A stretch of DNA of 64,000 nucleotides from contig NZ_JAUQSX010000005.1 of the NCBI RefSeq assembly GCF_030581005.1, positions 124,001 to 188,000 on the forward strand, written 5' to 3'. Below, piece by piece: positions 7,968-15,754 of this stretch; the stretch's first letter is position 1; each line of letters begins with the position of its first letter. Below the pieces are notes generated by a model. The model did not search any database. It saw only the letters and a program-made list of their open reading frames with translations, and had not been told where the DNA came from. The stretch comes from Hymenobacter mellowenesis (GTDB taxonomy: Bacteria > Bacteroidota > Bacteroidia > Cytophagales > Hymenobacteraceae). The translations under genes and the position numbers were made by a program.

Positions 7968-9596
7968 ATGAACGTCGAGTTCAACCGCAACGAAGACCAA
8001 CTCAAGCAGCTCAGCTTCAACCTCACCCAAAAGCTCCAGAAAGTCGCCCTCGGCGGCGGCCAGAAGCGCATTGAGGCCCACAAAGCCAAAGGCAAGCTCA
8101 CCGCCCGCGAGCGGATTGACTACCTGCTGGATAAGGGCGCGGCGCAGGTCGAAATTGGCGCGTTTGCCGGCGAGGGGATGTACAAAGAGGAGGGAGGCTG
8201 CCCCGGCGGCGGCGTGGTCGTCGTCATCGGCTATGTGGCCGGGCGGCAGTGCGTGGTGGTGGCTAACGACGCCACCGTAAAGGCCGGCGCCTGGTTTCCC
8301 ATCACGGCCAAAAAGAACCTGCGGGCCCAGGAAATCAGCATCGAAAACAAGCTGCCCATCATCTACCTCGTCGATTCGGCCGGGGTGTACCTGCCCATGC
8401 AGGACGAGATTTTCCCTGACAAGGAGCATTTCGGCCGCATCTTCCGCAACAACGCAGTGATGAGCAGCATGGGTATCGTGCAGATTTCCGCCATTATGGG
8501 GCCCTGCGTGGCCGGCGGGGCCTATCTGCCCATCATGAGCGACGAGGCCATGATTGTAAACGGGACCGGCTCGGTGTTCCTGGCCGGCTCTTATTTGGTG
8601 AAATCTGCCATTGGCGAAAGCATCGACAACGAGGCACTAGGCGGCGCGAGCATGCACTCTGAAATCTCGGGCGTGACGGACTACAAGTTCGACACCGACG
8701 AGGAGTGCCTCACGCACATCCGCAACATTTTCGACAAGATGGGCGGGCAGGCCACGGCCGGTTTCAGCCGCGTGGCCCCGGCCAAACCCGCGCAGGACGA
8801 GCAGGAAATCTACGGCCTGCTGCCCTCGGACCGGGTGAAGCCCTACGACATGATGGACATCATCAACCGACTGGTCGATAACTCCGAATTTGAGCCCTAC
8901 AAGGACCTGTACGGACAGACGCTCATCTGCGGGCTGGCGCGCATCGATGGCTGGGCGGTGGGCATCGTGGCCAATCAGCGCAAAATTGTGAAGAGTAAGA
9001 AAACCGGTATGCAGATGGGCGGCGTCATCTACTCCGACTCGGCCGATAAGGCGGCCCGCTTCATCATGAACTGCAACCAGAAGCGCATCCCGCTAGTGTT
9101 TCTGCACGATGTGTCGGGCTTCATGGTGGGCAGCCAGAGCGAGCAGGGCGGCATCATCAAGGACGGCGCCAAGATGGTGAATGCCATGTCCAACTCGGTG
9201 GTGCCCAAGTTCACGGTCATCGTGGGCAACAGCTACGGCGCCGGCAACTACGCCATGTGCGGCAAGGCCTACGACCCGCGCCTCATCGTGGCCTGGCCCA
9301 CCGCCCAACTCGCCGTAATGAGCGGCGCGGCGGCCGCCAACACCCTGCTGCAAATTCAGGTGGCCAGCCTCAAAGCCAAAGGCGAAGTCATCACCCCCGA
9401 AGCCGAAAAGGAGCTGCTCGACCGCATCAAGGCCCGCTACGAGGAGCAACTCTCGCCCTACTACGCGGCGGCCCGCCTCTGGGTCGATGCCGTGATTGAC
9501 CCGCTGGAAACCCGGAAGGTGATTTCGGAGGGGATTTCCGCTGCGAATCATGCGCCGATTGAGAAGGCGTACAACGTGGGGGTTATTCAGGTGTGA
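7968..9596 (+). CDS. Acyl-CoA carboxylase beta (carboxyltransferase) subunit
   Basis: The carboxyltransferase subunit moves CO2 from carboxy-biotin to an acyl-CoA (propionyl-, methylcrotonyl- or similar). The 542-residue length and the run of motifs (KGKLTARERIDYLLD, GPCVAGGAYLPIMSDEA, FLAGSYLVKSAIGE, GGASMHSEISGVTD, then DVSGFMVG and GNSYGAGNYAMCG) define the family. The look of the GGAYLPIMSDE and SGVTD region is closer to methylcrotonyl-CoA carboxylase beta than to PccB, but the substrate cannot be fixed by eye. The biotinylated alpha subunit is not in the window. The ATG at 7968 is chosen because the family begins there and it follows a TACCTTTG promoter; upstream codons lie in the terminator hairpin. 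Confidence 0.93.
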   Translation: MNVEFNRNEDQLKQLSFNLTQKLQKVALGGGQKRIEAHKAKGKLTARERIDYLLDKGAAQVEIGAFAGEGMYKEEGGCPGGGVVVVIGYVAGRQCVVVANDATVKAGAWFPITAKKNLRAQEISIENKLPIIYLVDSAGVYLPMQDEIFPDKEHFGRIFRNNAVMSSMGIVQISAIMGPCVAGGAYLPIMSDEAMIVNGTGSVFLAGSYLVKSAIGESIDNEALGGASMHSEISGVTDYKFDTDEECLTHIRNIFDKMGGQATAGFSRVAPAKPAQDEQEIYGLLPSDRVKPYDMMDIINRLVDNSEFEPYKDLYGQTLICGLARIDGWAVGIVANQRKIVKSKKTGMQMGGVIYSDSADKAARFIMNCNQKRIPLVFLHDVSGFMVGSQSEQGGIIKDGAKMVNAMSNSVVPKFTVIVGNSYGAGNYAMCGKAYDPRLIVAWPTAQLAVMSGAAAANTLLQIQVASLKAKGEVITPEAEKELLDRIKARYEEQLSPYYAAARLWVDAVIDPLETRKVISEGISAANHAPIEKAYNVGVIQV

Positions 9597-9598
9597 GT

Positions 9599-10285
9599 CT
9601 AGTCGGTAAAGCTTCGGTTAGCTGATACTCCAACGTCCTTTTTACAGAGCACTTCTTTTGCGGCATTGGCTCTTCTCGTTTGTTCTGCATCGGATAGACA
9701 GCAGCCAGAAGAAATATCTAGAAATTGCAAATTGGGCAGTTTGCAAAACGTTGAGTTGATTCGGCCATCCATAAGATTTTGGGTCAAGTCAAACAAGGAT
9801 AAATTGGGCAACGAATCGTCAACTATTACCTCTTTGATTCCGTCCCGGCTCAGCATCAAATCTTCAATCGAAGGAGGAAGGTTTTTCAAGTGAACAGGTC
9901 CCTTGAATCTGTTGTATTCGATGGTAACCTTCCTAAGACCTTTGAATGGTCTCAAATCTGGTATCTGTTCAAAATCAGTGCTGAGAAGTGAAAACTCCAT
10001 AAGATTTTTGAATTGGTAAATGGAATTTGGAAGTCGATTTAGACCTTGCCCACCTATACCGCGCCCGTCAATATTGATAGCTAGCACATGTCCGCCCCCC
10101 ACGCTAACATTCAAACTCGGGGAACAACGCATTTCGGGATGCAGCCTACACAGTTGTGAGAGTTCGGATTCGAAGACTTTGAGATTGGTGAAATCATCAG
10201 GTTTTTCTGCACGAGTACAGCATGTTAATGGCATAGCGCCAACAAGCAAGCACAAGGCACTTTTCAATATGTTGGAATTATACAT
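9599..10285 (-). CDS. Secreted leucine-rich-repeat protein
   Basis: A 228-residue protein with an N-terminal hydrophobic export signal (residues 9-22, LCLLVGAMPLTCC) and then irregular leucine-rich repeats from about residue 70 to 195 (LPNSIYQFKNLMEFSLLS, IPDLRPFKGLRKVTIEYN, LPPSIEDLMLSRDGI, LPNLSLFDLTQN, LPNLQFLDIS). Such repeats usually form a protein-binding solenoid. A Cys pair after the hydrophobic stretch could make it a lipoprotein, but the lipobox is poor. The gene is visibly AT-richer than its neighbours and ends two bases from the stop of the carboxylase gene, converging with it. This composition suggests acquisition by transfer. Target unknown. Confidence 0.7.
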   Translation of the reverse strand: MYNSNILKSALCLLVGAMPLTCCTRAEKPDDFTNLKVFESELSQLCRLHPEMRCSPSLNVSVGGGHVLAINIDGRGIGGQGLNRLPNSIYQFKNLMEFSLLSTDFEQIPDLRPFKGLRKVTIEYNRFKGPVHLKNLPPSIEDLMLSRDGIKEVIVDDSLPNLSLFDLTQNLMDGRINSTFCKLPNLQFLDISSGCCLSDAEQTRRANAAKEVLCKKDVGVSANRSFTD

Positions 10286-10328
10286 GCTGATTTTTGATAA
10301 TACTTAAATGCTGTTCAGTAATAGCAAA

Positions 10329-10526
10329 TATGCATATCTCCCAGCCGCCCCCAACGGCGCGGGCAAAACCACGGCCGCCTTCACGCTGCTGCCCGGCCTG
10401 CTCGGTTGCCGGTAGTTCGTGAATACCGACGAAATAGCCCGTGGCCTCTCGCCCTTTCAGCCCGAAACGGTGAGCATCCAGGCGGGCCGGCTGATGCTGG
10501 CGCGGCTACAGGAACTGCTTGCTGGT
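10329..10526 (+). pseudogene. Remnant of a zeta-toxin-like P-loop ATPase
   Basis: Frame 10329 reads a Walker A block (PAAPNGAGKTT), then FTLLPGLLGCR, a TAG stop at 10413-10415, then FVNTDEIARGLSPFQPE and AGRLMLARLQELL. This is the N-terminal third of the zeta-toxin-like 'predicted ABC-type ATPase' family, in which the residue after GCR is usually Glu; GAG to TAG is a one-base change. The reading frame continues past 10526 into unrelated sequence, so the gene is both nonsense-mutated and 3'-truncated. No antitoxin partner is recognised beside it. Confidence 0.75.
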
Positions 10527-10582
10527 TGGATAAATTGCCGTAGCGCAACGTACTGTTTTTTAGTTATTAAACTGGTAGTATT

Positions 10583-11284
10583 ATGACAAGATTTTTGCTG
10601 CTTGTTGCCGTACTACTCGCGTTTGGCCCTGCGCAGGGACAAGCTTTTCTCACGCAGGACTATCATTTCATCGGAAGGGGACTGGGGACGACCACGCTGC
10701 GTCAGAGCCACGATACGCTCTACTTATTTCGTGGCTATCCAGCAGGCTTTGTGGGCAAACCCTATTCCTCATCCCAGCTGAAGCGGGCGGGGCAGCATTA
10801 CAAAATCATTGCTGCTTCCCGGTCCGGAAAATTTGATGTTCTGAAGGTGGAGCAGCTCGATACACTCGCGCTTACTTCGGAGCCCTATCCCGAAACAAGG
10901 TATTCGCTCGTGATTTTGAATCATGTGGACGATAATGCCGTGGGTTATTTGTCCCAGCGCTTGGGGTCGACCAAAGCCGCAATTGACACGGCTAACATGA
11001 GTGCCAATGCCTTGCGCACCGGTTTCTACTTTACATATTTCAGCTCCGCTTATATGAAAAAACTAGCAGGACTGAAAAAAATCTCAACCAAGGAGCAAGC
11101 GCAGGATGTTTTCGAAGAAATAAAGAGCGGTTCTCTTAAAGGGGTAATTGACCGTTACGAGCGCACCAAACCGCAAGATTTGTACGCCTCGGGTCTCACT
11201 TCCGAGCTCATCAATTTGGCGTGTGTCAAAAAAGGATACAGCCCAATAGGAGCGCAACAAGCAATAAATGCGCTGCTGAAGTAA
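10583..11284 (+). CDS. Exported protein of unknown function
   Basis: A 233-residue protein with a clear signal peptide (MTRFLLLVAVLLAFGPAQGQA, cleavage after GQA). The mature part is mixed alpha/beta with no motif I recognise; it contains Tyr/Phe-rich stretches (GFYFTYFSSAYMKK) and a C-terminal helical region with one Cys. The ATG follows an AT-rich leader. It sits directly after the zeta-like remnant and 17 bp before another unknown gene in the same direction. Its composition is slightly AT-richer than the core genes. Function not assigned. Confidence 0.6.
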   Translation: MTRFLLLVAVLLAFGPAQGQAFLTQDYHFIGRGLGTTTLRQSHDTLYLFRGYPAGFVGKPYSSSQLKRAGQHYKIIAASRSGKFDVLKVEQLDTLALTSEPYPETRYSLVILNHVDDNAVGYLSQRLGSTKAAIDTANMSANALRTGFYFTYFSSAYMKKLAGLKKISTKEQAQDVFEEIKSGSLKGVIDRYERTKPQDLYASGLTSELINLACVKKGYSPIGAQQAINALLK

Positions 11285-11301
11285 CGACGTGAGCCCCAGC
11301 T

Positions 11302-11772
11302 ATGACCACCGCCGAACTGGAAGCCCGCCTGCTGGCCGAAGGCTGCAACCCCGCCAACTACGCCATCAACACCCGCAGCTACGACGGCTTCTGCCTCATG
11401 CGTCGGGGACAGCAGTGGGACGTTTTCTACTCCGAGCGGGGCTCTGACCAGCCCCCCATTTTCACCTCGCCCGATGAAGCGGTGGCCTGCCAGTATTTCT
11501 TCGACTTTGTGATGCAGATGGAGCACCGCCATCTGGTGGCCCTGCTGCGGTCGGAGCCGGCGGCGCGAGCCTTGCGGGCGCGGCTGGAATCGCAGGGCAT
11601 TGCCACGTATGCCTACCGGCTGCTGTATGCTCAGGATGACTACCGGCAGGTGGTGAGCGTGGTGGGGAAAAACATTTTTCGGGTGCGGGCGCTGCTGGGC
11701 AAGCTGCCTCTGGAAGATGGCGATGTGGGCCGCCCAAGCTTCGGAAAGTGGCTGCGCAAACTCTTTACCTGA
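11302..11772 (+). CDS. Small cytoplasmic protein, possible immunity-type fold
   Basis: A 156-residue protein with no signal peptide. It starts MTTAELEARLLAEG, followed by NYAINTRSYDGFCLMRRGQQWDVFYSERG and then FTSPDEAVACQYFFDFV. The order of a short helix, a sheet with 'W-x-V-x-Y-S-E-R-G' and a helix with a 'DEA..YFF' motif resembles small immunity proteins of polymorphic toxin systems, but I cannot name a family. It follows the exported protein by 17 bp, so the two may be co-transcribed. Both are in the accessory patch next to toxin debris. The function is a guess. Confidence 0.6.
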   Translation: MTTAELEARLLAEGCNPANYAINTRSYDGFCLMRRGQQWDVFYSERGSDQPPIFTSPDEAVACQYFFDFVMQMEHRHLVALLRSEPAARALRARLESQGIATYAYRLLYAQDDYRQVVSVVGKNIFRVRALLGKLPLEDGDVGRPSFGKWLRKLFT

Positions 11773-11825
11773 GCGGGAGCCGCGCTGGCCGGTAGTATTC
11801 CGCTCGGCGTTCGGGGGGCACCGAA

Positions 11826-13076
11826 TTAAGCCGCCCCAATTTCCTCCGCCACGCGCTCAAAAAACGGCATGCGGTGCAGCGCCGTAAACTCCTTGATGTG
11901 GCTGCGCAGCCGGGTTTCTTCGGCCGCGTCGGTGCCGGCGGCGAAGTGCAACTCCACCAGCCAGATGTGTACCTGGAAATAATCGAGCAGCCAGCTGTTG
12001 GTTTCCAGGTTGAAGAGCAGGTGCAGGTGCGGGGCGCGGGCGCTGATGAGCCCGGTGCGCAGCTCGGCCACGGCCTGGAAGGCGCGCATCAACTGGTCGA
12101 AAACGTTGGTTTCGAGCCAGGCCAAGTCGGGAAACTCGCGGTTGGTGAAGGCCAGCCAATCGAGCAGCGCTGGAAACTGGCCGGTAAGGAAAAGCGCCTC
12201 GGCCACAAAAAAGTGGTAGCCGGCCGGAAACAGGTTGTAGAACGCCGGTAGCGGCGCCTGGGGCACCACCGTGCGCGGCACAGTGGCGGCTTCCTGGCGT
12301 ATCTGGGTCAGAAGCTCGGCCGGCACCACGCCGTTGGGCGCTTCGTGCCAGGCCGTCACGATTTCGGCAAACGCCCGCCGGCCCCGGGGGAAAGCGTGCA
12401 CCTCGGGCGGCACGGGCAACGCCCGCACTACCGCTAGCCGCTGGCGCCAGGCGGGCTCGTCCTGAGCCAGAAATTCGGCCAGAAACAGCGCAGCATGGCC
12501 GAAAAGCTGCGCTTCCGGCGTGTGCTTGTGCTGAAGGTAGGTGGCCAGGACTTCGCCAAACGCGCCGGTGAGGTGGGCCAAGTCCACGAACGATTCAACG
12601 TAGAACTCCTGGCCTGCCGGGTGGGTGGCCAGCTGCAGGGCCAGCGGCGCAGCCGGGCCCCCGGGCTGGGCCGGCCGCGTGATGCGGCCCAGAAAATACC
12701 CCAGTAATAGGCGCTCGGGGTAGGCCAGCTGCTCCATGGCCAGCAGCTCGGGGATGTCGGTGGTGGCGTTTTGGGGGGCAGCGCTTTGCTGCAGGGCCAT
12801 GCCCGAAACCGACTGGCCGAAGGCCGCAAAATCGGCGTGGCCGGCGTAGCGGGCCAGGGTGTCGAGAGTGTGCAAGTGGTAGCCGCCGTCTTTGTCGACC
12901 AAGCCGAAGAAGCGGCGCAGGGTGCTGGGGCTCAGGCGCCGGCCGGCGGTAGCGGCATTCTGCTGCAGCTCCAGTTCGAGGGCATCGCAGTGGCTGGGGT
13001 AGCGCAGCGGCTGGCCAAAACGGGCCGCCACGGCCTCACGTAGCGCGGCTTGCAAGGGGAGGGGAAGGCGAGGCAC
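11826..13076 (-). CDS. Protein with N-terminal DNA-binding-like domain and helical repeats
   Basis: A 416-residue protein. Residues 1-85 (ALREAVAARFG, then LSPSTLRRFFGLVDKDGGY and HLHTLDTLARYAGHADFAAF) match a Bacteroidota N-terminal module in which 'LS.STLRRFFGL' and 'TLD.LARY.G...F' recur; it looks like a winged or HTH-type domain. The rest is alpha-helical and rich in Ala, Leu, Phe and Trp, reminiscent of TPR-like repeats, without a catalytic motif. A cytoplasmic regulator or scaffold is plausible. It is transcribed alone and convergent with the small gene at 11302. I base the module on pattern memory, not on a search. Confidence 0.65.
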   Translation of the reverse strand: MPRLPLPLQAALREAVAARFGQPLRYPSHCDALELELQQNAATAGRRLSPSTLRRFFGLVDKDGGYHLHTLDTLARYAGHADFAAFGQSVSGMALQQSAAPQNATTDIPELLAMEQLAYPERLLLGYFLGRITRPAQPGGPAAPLALQLATHPAGQEFYVESFVDLAHLTGAFGEVLATYLQHKHTPEAQLFGHAALFLAEFLAQDEPAWRQRLAVVRALPVPPEVHAFPRGRRAFAEIVTAWHEAPNGVVPAELLTQIRQEAATVPRTVVPQAPLPAFYNLFPAGYHFFVAEALFLTGQFPALLDWLAFTNREFPDLAWLETNVFDQLMRAFQAVAELRTGLISARAPHLHLLFNLETNSWLLDYFQVHIWLVELHFAAGTDAAEETRLRSHIKEFTALHRMPFFERVAEEIGAA

Positions 13077-13184
13077 GGCAAGGATGGTAGATTCAACGCA
13101 AAGAAAAAGAAATTTTTGACCTTCGCATCGTCCTACGCGGCCTTTGGATATTTGAAGTTTCGTTAGCAGCCAGATATTTTATTT

Positions 13185-13415
13185 ATGCAAACTAAGTATT
13201 GCGAACATGGCCATATTTTGCTGGGCGATACCTGTAGCCACTGCGCCCGACGCCACCGCCTAGCCATTGCAGTCCGAAGAGCCAAAGCCACCGCTGGCAC
13301 CGGCCCCAACGGCACCCTGACGGAACTACGCGCCCTGAAAAGGATGCTGGAGCAAGCCCTCATCACGGAAGTGGAGTATGATGAGCGGCGCAACTTCATT
13401 CTGGCCAGCTTTTAG
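13185..13415 (+). CDS. Small zinc-ribbon plus SHOCT-domain protein
   Basis: A 76-residue protein. Residues 5-20 (YCEHGHILLGDTCSHC) contain a C-x2-H...C-x2-C arrangement that could bind zinc. Residues 44-76 (LTELRALKRMLEQALITEVEYDERR) match the SHOCT short helical domain (L..L..L...GLIT..EY...). Between them lies a basic linker (RRHRLAIAVRRAKA). SHOCT domains are usually C-terminal oligomerisation tails of larger proteins, so a stand-alone version joined to a metal-binding knuckle is unusual. Function unknown. A family A palindrome and a terminator follow it. Confidence 0.7.
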   Translation: MQTKYCEHGHILLGDTCSHCARRHRLAIAVRRAKATAGTGPNGTLTELRALKRMLEQALITEVEYDERRNFILASF

Positions 13416-13440
13416 GGATTAGCAGTACCCCTTAGAACAG

Positions 13441-13530
13441 GCATGCTGCGCGCAGCCGAAGCAGCTCTACCGCGTAAGTAATCTAACTTATTCGACGAAG
13501 CGGTAGAGCTGCTTCGGCTACGCTCAGCAT
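13441..13530. repeat. Family A intergenic palindrome, copy 2 (diverged)
   Basis: Arms contain GCATGCTG and CGAAGCAGCTCTACCGC with their reverse complement; several positions differ from the other copies (GCAGCTC for GCATCTC). It lies just after the SHOCT gene. Confidence 0.85.
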
Positions 13531-13565
13531 CACGTTTTAAGTATCATCTGAATTATTTTCCAGTC

Positions 13566-13600
13566 AAAAAAGCCCTTCCTGTTACTGGTAAGGGCTTTTT
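13566..13600. terminator. Bidirectional intrinsic terminator
   Basis: The stem AAAAAGCCCTT/AAGGGCTTTTT has A and T runs on both sides, so it can work in either direction. It separates the SHOCT gene from the YtrA operon. Confidence 0.85.
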
Positions 13601-13645
13601 CATGTCCATCTAAAATAAAATTTGCGCAGATGTAAAACTGTCTCT

Positions 13646-13677
13646 TATGTTTGTGGTGTACTAGATAATTAGTACAC
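13646..13677 (+). promoter_or_regulatory. YtrA-type operon promoter and GntR operator
   Basis: The -7 box TATGTTTG (13646-13653) is followed two bases later by a perfect inverted repeat, GTGTACTA-6 nt-TAGTACAC (13656-13677). This has the form of YtrA-subfamily GntR operators (GTGTA...TACAC). The start site would fall at the left half-site, so a bound repressor would block initiation of the operon that encodes a YtrA-type GntR protein (15347-15754). Confidence 0.8.
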
Positions 13678-13692
13678 TAAAACAACAAGCAC

Positions 13693-14550
13693 ATGGTGCG
13701 CATCCGAAACCTCGATTTTGGGTACTCCCGGCGGGTCCCGCTCTTCCAAAACCTCAGCCTCTCGCTCGACCGGGGACACATTTACGGACTGTTGGGTAAG
13801 AACGGGGCGGGCAAAACCACCCTGCTCAAGAACATTGTGGGGCTGGCCTTCCCCTGGGCCGGCACCTGCCTGATTGACGAGCAGCCGGCTGCCGCCCGCC
13901 GGCCCGAAGTGCTGGAAGACCTGTTTTTCCTGCCCGAGGAAGTGTATGCGCCGGCTCTCACGGCCGAGCAATTTGTGGCGCACACGGCCGGCTTCTACCC
14001 GCGCTTCAACGCCGAGCAGCTATATGAATACCTGCAGGAGCTGGAGGTGCCGCGCGGCGCCAAGCTCAACAAGTTTTCGCACGGCCAGCAGAAGAAATTC
14101 ATGATTGCCTTCGCGCTGGCCGCCAACACCGGCCTGCTGGTGCTCGACGAGCCCACCAACGGCTTGGACATCCCCAGCAAGGTGCAGTTTCGCAAAATTC
14201 TGGCCTCGGCCCTGAGCGAGGAGCGCTGCATGGTGATTTCGACCCACCAGGTGCGCGACCTCGAAAGCCTGATTGACACCGTGGTGGTGGTGCACAACCG
14301 CGAAATCGTGCTCAATGAGGAAATCGACCAGTTGGCCGAACGGCTCACCTTCGCCACGGGCCAGGAGGCCGAAGCGCCGGGCGCGTTTCACACCGGCATG
14401 TCGGTGCGCGGGCCGGTGGCCATCCGGCCCAACGAGACCGGCGCCTACAGCCGCGTCGATTTGGAACTGCTCTTCAACGCCCTCACCAGCGCCGATGCAG
14501 CGCCCTTCTATGCCTATCTCAACCAGCCCAGCCATGCGTCCGTCCAGTAA
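13693..14550 (+). CDS. ABC transporter ATP-binding protein (YtrB-like)
   Basis: A 285-residue nucleotide-binding subunit. It shows Walker A (LGKNGAGKTT, residues about 35-44), a signature loop (KFSHGQQKKF), Walker B (LLVLDEPTNGLD) and an H-loop (ISTHQV). The signature has 'SHGQQKK' in place of canonical LSGGQ, as in YtrB/BcrA-type exporters that respond to cell-wall antibiotics. The last 70 residues are an accessory C-terminal domain. It is the first gene of a four-gene operon and overlaps the permease gene by 17 bp, indicating translational coupling. Confidence 0.92.
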   Translation: MVRIRNLDFGYSRRVPLFQNLSLSLDRGHIYGLLGKNGAGKTTLLKNIVGLAFPWAGTCLIDEQPAAARRPEVLEDLFFLPEEVYAPALTAEQFVAHTAGFYPRFNAEQLYEYLQELEVPRGAKLNKFSHGQQKKFMIAFALAANTGLLVLDEPTNGLDIPSKVQFRKILASALSEERCMVISTHQVRDLESLIDTVVVVHNREIVLNEEIDQLAERLTFATGQEAEAPGAFHTGMSVRGPVAIRPNETGAYSRVDLELLFNALTSADAAPFYAYLNQPSHASVQ

Positions 14551-15331
14551 CCAAACCTTCAGCTTTCCGCGTTTTGCGCGCCTCTTTGGCCGGCACACGG
14601 CCGAGCACCTGCCCGCCTACCTCCTGACGGCGGCCGTGGGCCTGGGCCTCATGTTTGTGGTCATGGGCTTCCTCACCTACCTGCAAAAAAGCGCGCCCAG
14701 CGTCATGGCGCAGGGCATTTTCTTCATGCTGTTTGTGCTGGGCGGTGGGGTGGTATTTGCCAGCACAGTGTTTGCGCAGTTTGGCGAGCGACGGCGGGCC
14801 TCGGTGGCGCTGCTGTTGCCGGCCTCGCACTTCGAGAAATGGCTGGTGGCCTGGCTCTACTCGCTGCCGATTTTTCTGCTGGCGTTCACGCCGCTGTTTT
14901 ACTTGGCCGATGCGGCGGTGGTGTACGCCGGGGTCGGGCCGGGGCAAACGCCCGAGGTGGTGAACATTTTCGCCGCTTCGGCTCGCCAGGAAATAGGAGG
15001 TGTGCTCTGGTTCCTGACGCTGCTGAACGGCGTGGGGCTGTGGGGCGCCATCTATTTTGAGAAAGCGCACTTTATCAAAACCGCGTTTGCTGTGCTACTG
15101 CTCATGGGCGTGTTATCGACTCTCAACCATCAGGTCCTCAAATTAATAGTGGGCAAAGCCGACATGCGGGTGGCGCCCCCGTTCACGGCCGTGGTGTTCT
15201 CGGAGGGGCAGCAGTTTTTCCGCATTGGCCTGCCCGACGACCAGATGAACTGGCTGGCCTGGGTGCCCTTGCTGCTGGCCGGGCTGCTGTGGCTGGCCTC
15301 GTACTTCCGGGTGACGGAAAAGCAGCTTTAA
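14534..15331 (+). CDS. ABC transporter permease, six-helix type
   Basis: A 265-residue integral membrane protein with about six hydrophobic segments (from residue 29: AYLLTAAVGLGLMFVVMGFL; then IFFMLFVLGGGVVFAST; then SLPIFLLAFTPLFYL; and three more). It is the expected partner of the preceding ATPase. The ATG at 14534 lies inside the end of the ATPase gene. The substrate is unknown; related YtrA-controlled transporters respond to lipid-II-binding antibiotics or membrane stress. The gene after it encodes the GntR repressor. Confidence 0.85.
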   Translation: MRPSSNQTFSFPRFARLFGRHTAEHLPAYLLTAAVGLGLMFVVMGFLTYLQKSAPSVMAQGIFFMLFVLGGGVVFASTVFAQFGERRRASVALLLPASHFEKWLVAWLYSLPIFLLAFTPLFYLADAAVVYAGVGPGQTPEVVNIFAASARQEIGGVLWFLTLLNGVGLWGAIYFEKAHFIKTAFAVLLLMGVLSTLNHQVLKLIVGKADMRVAPPFTAVVFSEGQQFFRIGLPDDQMNWLAWVPLLLAGLLWLASYFRVTEKQL

Positions 15332-15346
15332 TCCTTCTCAATTCTT

Positions 15347-15754
15347 ATGGAATTCCGCGATAACGAAGCCATTTACCTGCAGATAGCCGGGTACGTGAGC
15401 GAAAAAATCCTGCGCCAGCAGTGGCCGCCCGACGACAAAATCCCGTCCGTCCGCGACTTGGCCAGTGAGCTGCAAGTGAACCCCAATACGGTGATGCGGA
15501 CCTACGAATACCTGCAAAACCAGGGCGTGGTGTACAACAAGCGCGGCATCGGCTTCTTCGTGGCGCCCGATGCCGGCGCCAACGTGAAGCAGATGCGCCG
15601 GGCCCGCTTCCTGGAGCAGGAGCTGCCGGAGGTGTTCAAAACCATTTTTCTGCTCGACATCAGCCTCGAAGAGCTGGAGCAGCGCTACACCGAGTTCAAA
15701 GCCGCGCAAACGGCCCCTCTTCCCATTTCCACCGTAACTTCTAACGGACAATGA
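15347..15754 (+). CDS. GntR-family repressor, YtrA subfamily
   Basis: A 135-residue regulator: a winged helix-turn-helix (residues 8-75; YLQIAGYVSEKIL, KIPSVRDLASELQVNPNTVMRTYEYL) and a short helical C-terminal dimerisation tail with no ligand-binding FadR or UTRA domain. This is the YtrA architecture, in which the gene sits in the operon it controls. Here a perfect GTGTACTA...TAGTACAC operator lies at the operon promoter (13656-13677), so autoregulation is expected. Its stop overlaps the next ATG (ATGA). Confidence 0.93.
   Translation: MEFRDNEAIYLQIAGYVSEKILRQQWPPDDKIPSVRDLASELQVNPNTVMRTYEYLQNQGVVYNKRGIGFFVAPDAGANVKQMRRARFLEQELPEVFKTIFLLDISLEELEQRYTEFKAAQTAPLPISTVTSNGQ

Noticed and set aside
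10330..10400. ATG at 10330 as the start of a new gene
   Set aside because: Its frame does not carry the P-loop; the P-loop lies in a different frame with a stop at 10413, so a remnant is the better reading.
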